Assembly: GCA_963711505.1 (NCBI GenBank)
Contig: CAVQEJ010000003.1
Span: 186,001 to 250,000, forward strand
From: JAGWRA01 sp963711505
GTDB lineage: Bacteria; Acidobacteriota; Vicinamibacteria; Vicinamibacterales; CAVVIG01
Direction: 5' to 3'
Length of the DNA: 64,000 bases
The notes under the pieces were generated by a model. That model did not search any database and had not been told where the DNA came from. It saw only the letters and a program-made list of their open reading frames with translations. How positions within the stretch are numbered: position 1 is the stretch's first letter; every line of letters starts with the position of its first letter. Of this stretch, positions 1 through 6,785 are shown one piece after another. Made by a program: the position numbers and the translations under genes.

Positions 1-376
1 TGGATTGCCGGCGCATTGAGGTGCACGGGGTGATCGACGCGGACGGCGACGAGGCGCAGCGACTTCGCGGCCGTCCGGCGGCACCGAGGGTGACCGCAAG
101 CAGCGCGGCGGTGAACCTGCTCGAGTGCGCATGCGGTGCCAGGTTCAACAGGTGCGCGTGGCGCGATGACACGCCGATGGCTCTTCTATCGCGGCCGCCC
201 GCGCAGCCGTTCAACCTGCACCTGCAGCGCCAGAACCGCCACTCCGCGACGCTGGCGGCGGCCGCCTTCCGGCAAATGGGCTTGACTGCGTGCGACGACT
301 CGCTGACGATAAAGCCCTGTCGGGGTCGGCGTTCCGCCGACGGTCCGTTGCGGTCGGAGATGCGGGCGGGAGGCGT
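1..376. other. window edge, no gene recognised
   Basis: I see no convincing coding region. Open frames exist but match no family I recognise. The first 30 bases could be the last codons of a gene entering from the left, ending at a TGA near base 31. A GC-rich palindrome (GTCGGCG/CGCCGAC type) lies near 323-345, just before the wecA-like gene, and could form a leader hairpin. Confidence 0.3.
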
Positions 377-379
377 GTG

Positions 380-1372
380 GTGATCTACGCGGCGGTTGTG
401 CTCGCCTCCGGGCTGCTTTCCATTTTCATCACGCCGGTGGTTCGTGTCGTCGCGGTGCGCCTGGGCGTGGTTGACCTGCCGGGCGCGCGCAAAATCCACT
501 CACAGGCGGTAGCGCGGATGGGCGGCCTCGCGGTGGCGTCGGCCGCGGTGTGCGGCCTCGCCGCCGTGGCGGCTGTGGCGCCGCGACTCGGGTGGCACGC
601 GCTTCGCCTCGACCGCCGGATGCTGGCACTGGTTGCCGGAGGAGGCCTGGTCTTCGCGGTTGGACTGATGGACGACATCCGAACGGTGCCGCCAGCCGTG
701 AAGCTCTCCGTTCAGGTCGCGGCCGCGGGCATGGTCGTCGCGTACGGCGTGACGATCGACGCCGTGACTCTCGATGGCGTGACGTACCACCTCGGCTGGG
801 CCACCGTGCCGGTCACGCTGGCGTGGATCGTGGGCATCACCAACGCGTTCAACCTGATTGACGGCCTCGACGGCCTGGCGACCGGGCTCGCGGTCATTGC
901 CGCCGCGACGTGCGCGACGATTCTGGCAGTCCGCGGTTACGAGGACAACGCGCTGGTGCTGGTGGCCCTGCTCGGCGCCGCGGCGGGGTTCCTCCTGTAC
1001 AATTTCCATCCGGCGTCGATCTTTCTCGGCGACTCGGGCAGCCTGCTCATCGGCTTCGCCCTGGCCACCACCGCCATCATGGGATTCCAGAAGGGGGCGA
1101 CCGCCCTGGCCGTCGGCGCGCCGCTCCTGATCTTCGCGCTGCCGATCGCCGACACGCTGGCGTCGATCTGGCGGCGCCTCGCCGATTCGTCCCGTTCCGC
1201 GCCGGCACCCGGCCGGTTGGGATTGCTGGCGAGCGTCGTGCAAGCCGATCGGCGCCATATCCATCACCGCCTGGTGGCGGGGGGACTGTCGCATCGGCAG
1301 GCCGTGCTGGTGCTGTACGCCCTGGCGCTGGGGTTGTCGCTCCTCGCCCTGTTCACGATCCGGACGACGTGA
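380..1372 (+). CDS. wecA: WecA/TagO-type undecaprenyl-phosphate GlcNAc-1-phosphate transferase
   Basis: A polytopic membrane enzyme of the PNPT family that transfers GlcNAc-1-P (or a similar sugar-phosphate) from UDP-sugar to undecaprenyl phosphate, starting a lipid-linked glycan. Visible family motifs are the Mg-binding DD at residues 98-99, NAFNLIDGLDGLATG near 155-169, FLGDSGS in the next loop, and the bacterial-type HIHH at 293-296. I chose the GTG at 380 because GGGAGG sits six bases upstream; the frame is open further upstream but without homology. The length of about 330 aa is normal. The stop overlaps the next start as GTGA, so it is translationally coupled to a GT4 gene and an ABC flippase. 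In this context it would fill the role ALG7 plays in eukaryotes. O-antigen or teichoic-type glycan initiation is the alternative. Confidence 0.88.
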   Translation: MIYAAVVLASGLLSIFITPVVRVVAVRLGVVDLPGARKIHSQAVARMGGLAVASAAVCGLAAVAAVAPRLGWHALRLDRRMLALVAGGGLVFAVGLMDDIRTVPPAVKLSVQVAAAGMVVAYGVTIDAVTLDGVTYHLGWATVPVTLAWIVGITNAFNLIDGLDGLATGLAVIAAATCATILAVRGYEDNALVLVALLGAAAGFLLYNFHPASIFLGDSGSLLIGFALATTAIMGFQKGATALAVGAPLLIFALPIADTLASIWRRLADSSRSAPAPGRLGLLASVVQADRRHIHHRLVAGGLSHRQAVLVLYALALGLSLLALFTIRTT

Positions 1373-2550
1373 CGACGCGGCGCCGCGTGCTCATCGTGCA
1401 GCCGGCTCTTCGGCCGGGGGGCGGTGGTGAGGCAGTGGCCGCCTGGATGGTCGAGGCGCTCCAGGACACCTTCGACGTCACGGTGGTGTCGTGGGAGGCT
1501 GCCGACCTCGATGCCGTCAACCGCCACTACGGCACCTCGCTGCGCGCGTCGCAGATTGCGACGAGCGCCGTGCCGGCGCCGCTGAGGTGGGTCGTGGACC
1601 GGATCCCGATTCGGCTGGCCCTCCTCAAGTGGTCGATCATGACGCGGTTCGCCGCACGTCTGGCGCCGTCGCACGACATCCTCATCAGCGCCGATAACGA
1701 GATCGATCTGGGCCGCCGCGCCATCCAATACATGCACTACCCGCGGGACCTGCGCCCGCGGCCGGCGGCGGACATCCGCTGGTACCACCATCCGGCCGTG
1801 CTGCTCGATCTCTACTACGCGTTCTGCGATGCCCTGCGTCCGGGATCGCGCGAACAGGTCGCGACGAACCTGTCGCTCGCCAACTCGACGTGGACGGCCG
1901 AAAAGGTGAAGCAGCGGTACGGCCTGTCGTGCCGCGTGGTTTACCCTCCGGTCGGTGGCGGATTTCCAGCGGTGCCCTGGGAGGATCGAGACGACAGCTT
2001 CGTCTGCATGGGCCGCTTCGCGCCCGAGAAGGAGCTGGAGCGCGTCTTCGAGATCCTGGCAGGCGTCCGCCGCGTCGTCCCGGGCGTCAGCCTTCATCTG
2101 ATCGGCTCAGCCCGGCGGCGCGGCTACTACCGGCGAGTCGTGCGGCTCGCCGAACGGTACGGCTCGTGGATCCACTTCCACGAGAACCTGCCCCGCGACG
2201 AGATGATGAAGCTGGTCCCGTCGTCCCGCTACGGCATTCACGGGATGAGCGAGGAGCACTTTGGCATCGCCCCCGCCGAACTGGTGCGAGCCGGCTGCCT
2301 CGTCTTCGTACCGGACGGCGGTGGGCAGGTGGACATCGTGGGCTCGGAGCCGCTGCTGCGATACCGGAGCGTCGACGATGCGGTCGAGAAGATCGTGAAG
2401 GTGCTGACCGACCGCGGCGAGCAGAGGCGACTGCTCGCGCACCTCGCGCCGCGCCGCGGCCTGTTTTCGGTGGAGCGATTCGTCCAGGCCGTGCGCGACG
2501 CCGTCGACGAGATGGCCCGCGACCAGCGGGCGGCAGGAGCCGGCACGTGA
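1369..2550 (+). CDS. GT4 glycosyltransferase, ALG11-like
   Basis: A GT-B retaining glycosyltransferase of 393 aa. The N-terminal loop has GGGGEAV near residues 17-23. The middle has NSTWTAEKV followed by a VVYPP motif, then RFAPEKE. The donor-binding EX7E region reads EEHFGIAPAE near 295-304, followed by PDGGGQVDIVG. This set (N-S-S/T-W-T, VYPP, F-PEK, EHFGI, GGP/Q-DIV) is the signature arrangement I associate with ALG11, the alpha-1,2-mannosyltransferase of the dolichol pathway, though resemblance by motif does not prove linkage or donor. It starts at a GTG overlapping the wecA stop (GTGA) and ends overlapping the ABC transporter start in the same way. It probably extends the same lipid-linked oligosaccharide on the cytoplasmic face. 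No signal peptide or membrane segment is evident. Confidence 0.82.
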   Translation: MTTRRRVLIVQPALRPGGGGEAVAAWMVEALQDTFDVTVVSWEAADLDAVNRHYGTSLRASQIATSAVPAPLRWVVDRIPIRLALLKWSIMTRFAARLAPSHDILISADNEIDLGRRAIQYMHYPRDLRPRPAADIRWYHHPAVLLDLYYAFCDALRPGSREQVATNLSLANSTWTAEKVKQRYGLSCRVVYPPVGGGFPAVPWEDRDDSFVCMGRFAPEKELERVFEILAGVRRVVPGVSLHLIGSARRRGYYRRVVRLAERYGSWIHFHENLPRDEMMKLVPSSRYGIHGMSEEHFGIAPAELVRAGCLVFVPDGGGQVDIVGSEPLLRYRSVDDAVEKIVKVLTDRGEQRRLLAHLAPRRGLFSVERFVQAVRDAVDEMARDQRAAGAGT

Positions 2551-4376
2551 ACGGCACCGCCGGACCGTCGGCCGGCGGCTCGATGGTTCGCGAGGTGCGG
2601 CGGCGCATCGCCCTGTTGCCGCGAGGCGCACGGGTTCGGTGGGTCGTACTGCTGCCGCTCGGGGTGGCCACGGCCGCGATCGAGGCGGTCGCCGCGGCGC
2701 TCGTCTACGGTCTCATCGCCGCCTTGAGTGGCGCGAACGTGTCCCACGCGGCGGTCGTCGGCCGGGCGGCCGGGGTGCTCGCGCGGCTCGGCGGCGGCTC
2801 GCTGGTGGTCGGCCTGGCGTCGGCGGCGCTGGTGGCGCACGTGGTGCGCAGCGGCGTCATGTGGCTGACGATCCGATGGCGCGCGCGTGTGGCCGGCGAC
2901 GCGGCCGCCACGCTGTCGACGCGGATCCTCGGCGCGTACCTCGCGGCTCCCTACCTGTTTCATGTCCGGCGGAACACGTCGGACCGGGCCCAGAGCGTCA
3001 TCCTGTCCATCCCGGCGCTGCTCGGACTGTTCGACGCGCTGACCACACTGGGGACGGAGGTGCTGGTCGTGCTGGCGCTGGCCGCCGTGCTGTGCGCGGT
3101 GGCGCCGGTCGAGACGCTGATCGCCACGGCGGTCATCGTCGCTCCGCTCGTCCCGTTCGTCCGGCTGAGTCGTGCGTCCTACGCGCGGTTCGGAGCCCGC
3201 TGCGACGCGCTGGATCGCCGCGTCGCCGACGGCCTGCAGAAGGCGTTCAGCGCCATCAAGGAAGTGAAGGTGCTCGGCCGCGAGCGGTTCTTCCACGAGT
3301 CGGTCGCGCGCGGCCAGCAGGAGCGCGCGCGGGCGGCGATTGGCCTCGCCGCACTGGAGAAGATGCCGCGACTGATCACCGAGTCGGCGTTCGTCGCGGG
3401 CATGCTGGTGCTCGTGCTGGTGCTGAACCGGGGCCTGCGGGACTCGACGCAGGTGCTGGCCTTCATCGGCCTGTACGCCTACGCCGGCTTCCGCATCATC
3501 CCCGCGGCGCACCGGATCGTGCTGCAGCTCGGGATCGCCCGCGCCGACATCGCGGCCACGGCGCCCCTGTGCGACGACCTGGCGGAGATCGGCCGCCTCG
3601 TGAACGCCGAGTGCGAGGAAGAACCGGGGCCGTCCCGCTTCTGCGACGCCATTCGCCTCGAAGCCGTCCGGTACGTGTACGCGCCGCATGGACCCGACGT
3701 GCTGCACGGCCTCGATCTGGAGATCCGGCGCGGGGAATGCGTGGCGATCGTCGGCGCGAGCGGCGCCGGCAAGAGCACGCTCGTGGACCTGATCCTCGGC
3801 CTCCTCGACCCGGTCACCGGCCGCATCCTCGTCGACGGTGTGCCGGTGGTCAGGCGGCGGCGCGCGTGGCAGCGGGAGATCGGGTACGTCCCGCAGGATC
3901 CGGTGCTCGTCGACGACACGCTGCGGCGGAACATCGCCTTCGGAATCGCCGACGAGGAGATCGACGAGACGGCCGTCATGGCGGCCGTGCGGGTGGCGCA
4001 GCTCGAAGATCTCGTCGGCACCGTTCCCGGGGGCCTCGACACGATCGTGGGCGAGCGTGGCCTTCGACTGTCGGGCGGTGAGCGCCAGCGCGTCTCGATG
4101 GCTCGTGCGCTCTATCGCGATCCAGACGTGCTGGTGCTGGACGAGGCGACCTCGGCGCTCGATCCCGGCACCGAGCGGGAGGTCGCGCGCGCCATCGACC
4201 GCATGCGCGCGGACAAGACGCTCATCGTCATCGCGCACCGGATGAGCACGGTCGAGCGCTGCGATCGCGTGGTGTTCCTTCGCCACGGCCGGATCGCCGG
4301 CGAGGGATCGTACGAGGAGCTCTGTCGCACGTCCGCGGAGTTCCGCGCGATGGCGGCAATGGAGCCGACGGCCTGA
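2547..4376 (+). CDS. ABC transporter, PglK/MsbA-type oligosaccharide flippase
   Basis: A fused permease-ATPase half-transporter of 609 aa. The N-terminal 330 residues hold about six membrane segments. They also carry an IKEVKVLGRERFF stretch, the cytoplasmic-loop motif typical of PglK, the Campylobacter lipid-linked-oligosaccharide flippase. The ATPase has Walker A GASGAGKST at 403-411, a Q-loop (YVPQDP), the LSGGE signature near 508, Walker B VLVLDEATSALD with E533 and an IAHR switch histidine, so it should be fully active as a homodimer. The start GTG overlaps the preceding GT4 gene by four bases, which ties it to the glycan pathway. The likely job is ATP-driven flipping of the undecaprenyl-PP-oligosaccharide to the periplasmic face, where STT3 acts. 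A general lipid or drug exporter is less likely given the neighbours. Confidence 0.85.
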   Translation: MNGTAGPSAGGSMVREVRRRIALLPRGARVRWVVLLPLGVATAAIEAVAAALVYGLIAALSGANVSHAAVVGRAAGVLARLGGGSLVVGLASAALVAHVVRSGVMWLTIRWRARVAGDAAATLSTRILGAYLAAPYLFHVRRNTSDRAQSVILSIPALLGLFDALTTLGTEVLVVLALAAVLCAVAPVETLIATAVIVAPLVPFVRLSRASYARFGARCDALDRRVADGLQKAFSAIKEVKVLGRERFFHESVARGQQERARAAIGLAALEKMPRLITESAFVAGMLVLVLVLNRGLRDSTQVLAFIGLYAYAGFRIIPAAHRIVLQLGIARADIAATAPLCDDLAEIGRLVNAECEEEPGPSRFCDAIRLEAVRYVYAPHGPDVLHGLDLEIRRGECVAIVGASGAGKSTLVDLILGLLDPVTGRILVDGVPVVRRRRAWQREIGYVPQDPVLVDDTLRRNIAFGIADEEIDETAVMAAVRVAQLEDLVGTVPGGLDTIVGERGLRLSGGERQRVSMARALYRDPDVLVLDEATSALDPGTEREVARAIDRMRADKTLIVIAHRMSTVERCDRVVFLRHGRIAGEGSYEELCRTSAEFRAMAAMEPTA

Positions 4377-4389
4377 ACGCCCGGCCGGG

Positions 4390-5490
4390 CTAGTGACGGT
4401 CGGAAGGACGCCAGAGCCCCGACGCCAGCCGCGCGCACTCCTCGGCCAGTCGCCGCCCAGCGTCGGGCCGCGCCAGGCGGCGCGAGGCCTCCGCGGCCCG
4501 CCGCCATCCGGCCGGCTCGCTCGCCAGGTCGTGGAACCACGCGGCCACGCCGTGAGCATCCCACTCGACTTCCGACAGCGTACGTCCCGCGCCGGAGGCC
4601 TGCCAGAATCGCCCGTTCGCGGTCTGATGATCCGCGGCCGCGTCGGCGAGCGGGACGATCAGCGCGGGGAGGCGGGCGATGGCCAGCTCGGCGAGCGTGC
4701 TGGCCCCGGCCCGCGCCACGGCGACGTCAGCCCATCGGTAGGCCGCCGCCATGTCCTCGAGGAACGGTCTGACGTCGGCGGACACGCCGGCCGCGGCGTA
4801 CGCGCGGGCGAGGGCGTCGGCTCTGGCGGCCTGGTGCAACACCTCGACGCGCGTGCCCAGCTCCGCGAGGAGGCCGAGCGCTTCCGGCAGCCTCCGGGCC
4901 AGGAACTCGTCGCCGCGCGATCCGGACGTGACAAGGACGCGCAACCGCCCCTGCGGCGGCTCGCGAGGCAGGTCTGCCAGGTCCGAAATGGCCGCGCGGA
5001 CTGGCACGCCGACGGCCGTGTCCGCCGCGCCCGGTTCGGGCAGCCCTCGGTACAGCCGGTGCACGACTCCGCGCAGCCACGAGTTGGCCAGCCCGAGCTC
5101 CACGTTGGCTTCGTGACTCACGGTCAGCAGCCCGAGGGTTCGCCCGGCGATCAGGACGCCGCCCGAAGCGAAGCCCCCGAAGCCGATCACCAGCTGCGAC
5201 CGGTGCGCCGCAAGCGTCCGACGCGCGGACCACACCGCCGACGGGACGCCTGCAATCGCCCGCAGGCCGGCCGCGCGGCCGGCGCGGCGAATCGGCCGGC
5301 CCGGCACGGGCACGAGTCGATGACCCGCACGCGCAAGCAGCCGCTCGGCGATCGAGTGGGACGTGCCCAGGAAGAGGAGGTCGGTGTCGGCGTCGAGGTT
5401 CAGGAACGCCTCGGCGAGCGCGAGTGCCGGGTACGTATGCCCGGCTGTGTCGCCGACCGCGAAGGCGACCCGACGCTGGGGATCACGCAC
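4390..5490 (-). CDS. MurG-like GT28 glycosyltransferase (possible ALG13/14 functional equivalent)
   Basis: A GT-B inverting glycosyltransferase of 366 aa related to MurG. The N-terminal glycine loop reads GDTAGHTYPALALAE (residues 13-27) where MurG has GGTGGHxxPALALAE. HEANVELGLAN (126-136) replaces the usual HEQN-PGLTN. The UDP-GlcNAc site reads RAGASTLAE (260-268) with DHQT at 287-290. MurG adds GlcNAc to lipid I; the eukaryotic ALG14/ALG13 pair corresponds to its N and C halves and adds the second GlcNAc of the N-glycan core. Because this copy is diverged, sits among glycan genes and is not with other peptidoglycan synthesis genes here, I think it extends the local lipid-linked glycan. It runs convergent to the ABC gene and divergent from the ALG1-like gene. 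A true MurG cannot be excluded. Confidence 0.72.
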   Translation of the reverse strand: MRDPQRRVAFAVGDTAGHTYPALALAEAFLNLDADTDLLFLGTSHSIAERLLARAGHRLVPVPGRPIRRAGRAAGLRAIAGVPSAVWSARRTLAAHRSQLVIGFGGFASGGVLIAGRTLGLLTVSHEANVELGLANSWLRGVVHRLYRGLPEPGAADTAVGVPVRAAISDLADLPREPPQGRLRVLVTSGSRGDEFLARRLPEALGLLAELGTRVEVLHQAARADALARAYAAAGVSADVRPFLEDMAAAYRWADVAVARAGASTLAELAIARLPALIVPLADAAADHQTANGRFWQASGAGRTLSEVEWDAHGVAAWFHDLASEPAGWRRAAEASRRLARPDAGRRLAEECARLASGLWRPSDRH

Positions 5491-5531
5491 GGATGCCTAT
5501 GCTAGACTGCGTCGAATCTTTGGCCACCCGA

Positions 5532-6785
5532 ATGCGCGTAGCAGTCATTGTGCTCGGAGACCTCGGCCGAAGCCCCCGTATGCAGTATCACGCGCTCGCG
5601 CTGGCCGTCAACGGCGTGGACGTCGACCTGATTGGCGAGCAGGGCCTGCCGCTGCCACCGTCGCTCGATCATCCTCGCATCACGGTTCATCGATTGCGCT
5701 CGCATCGGGTCGCGAGCATCGGCCGCACGCCGTTCGTGATGCGCGGCGGGTGGGAAGCCCTCTCGGCGGCGGTCGATGCGCTCCGTTGCCTGTTTCGCGT
5801 CGCCGCGCCGGACGCCATCGTGACGCAGACGCCGCCCGCCGTACCGACGCTCGTCGTCGCCTGGATTGCGTCGCGATGTCGTGGCGCCCGACTCGTCTTC
5901 GACTGGCACAACCTCGGTTGGACGCTGCTCGCGGCGAGGCCGGGCACGAGCCGCCTCGTGATCAAGCTCGCGCAGGCGTACGAGCGGCGCGCGGCGACGC
6001 TTGCCGACGCGCACCTGTGCGTGTCGAGCGCCGCGGCGACGTTCCTCTCGGACGAATGGGCGCTGTCGCCCGTGCACGTCCTGCGCGATCGACCGGCGGA
6101 GATCTTCGCGCCCCGGGCGGCGAGCGCCGAGATCCGCCGGCGGCTGGTGCGGCTGGCGGGACTGGACGAGTCGGCCCGGCCGGCGCTGGCGCTCAGCCCG
6201 ACGGGCTTCACCCGCGACGAGGATCTCGACCTGATCCTCGCCGCGGCAGACGACCTCGAGGCGCGCTGGCGCGAAGCGGGCCCGGCCGGCGGCCTGGTCA
6301 TTGCCGTCTCGGGAGAGGGCCCCGGCCGGAAGGCGTTCGAGCGCAGGCTGGAGGCGCGCACCGGCCGCCGCGTGTGGGTCGTCCCGACGTGGGTCGCCGC
6401 CGAGGAATACCCCAGTCTCGTGGCGTCGGCCGACGTCGGCGTCTGCGTTCATCGATCGTCGTCGTGCGTCGATCTGCCGATGAAGATCGCCGACCTGTTC
6501 GGGAGCGGCGTGCCCGTCTGCGCGCTGGATTACGGAGACGCGCTGCGCGAGATGGTCACGCCGGGCGAGAATGGCCTCCTGTTCCGCGACGGACGAGAAC
6601 TCGCCGGGTGCCTGGACGCCTTGTTCCGTCAGTGGCCCGTCGAGTCGCCGACGTTGGCGCGGCTGCGCGCCGGCGCGCGAGAGGCGTCGGCCGGGCGGAG
6701 ATGGACGGACGGATGGCAGAGCGAGGCGATGCCCGTCATCCTGCCTCCCACGACCGCCGGCCCGGTGTCGTACGCACGCGCATGA
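5532..6785 (+). CDS. ALG1-like (GT33) beta-mannosyltransferase
   Basis: A GT-B glycosyltransferase of 417 aa whose N-terminus reads VLGDLGRSPRMQYHALALA (residues 7-25). This is nearly identical to the diagnostic start of eukaryotic ALG1, which adds the first beta-1,4-mannose to GlcNAc2-PP-dolichol. DWHNLGW and a C-terminal DLPMKIADLFGSGVPVCA (about 314-331) with a following GxNGLLF also match ALG1. I chose the ATG at 5532 because homology begins there and a TATGCT box at 5498-5503 overlaps the earlier in-frame ATG at 5496. The stop overlaps the STT3 start (ATGA), so the two are coupled. Eukaryotic ALG1 has an N-terminal membrane anchor; none is obvious here. Donor (GDP-Man) and acceptor are inferred from the family only. 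Confidence 0.85.
   Translation: MRVAVIVLGDLGRSPRMQYHALALAVNGVDVDLIGEQGLPLPPSLDHPRITVHRLRSHRVASIGRTPFVMRGGWEALSAAVDALRCLFRVAAPDAIVTQTPPAVPTLVVAWIASRCRGARLVFDWHNLGWTLLAARPGTSRLVIKLAQAYERRAATLADAHLCVSSAAATFLSDEWALSPVHVLRDRPAEIFAPRAASAEIRRRLVRLAGLDESARPALALSPTGFTRDEDLDLILAAADDLEARWREAGPAGGLVIAVSGEGPGRKAFERRLEARTGRRVWVVPTWVAAEEYPSLVASADVGVCVHRSSSCVDLPMKIADLFGSGVPVCALDYGDALREMVTPGENGLLFRDGRELAGCLDALFRQWPVESPTLARLRAGAREASAGRRWTDGWQSEAMPVILPPTTAGPVSYARA

Noticed and set aside
2238..4559. 773-codon open frame on the minus strand across the ABC flippase gene
   Set aside because: It is antisense to a gene with clear motifs and its translation is Arg/His-rich low-complexity text with no recognisable family, typical of a GC-rich shadow.
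4390..5490. Calling this gene murG outright
   Set aside because: The acceptor-side motifs are diverged and no other peptidoglycan-synthesis genes are nearby, so I describe it as MurG-like only.
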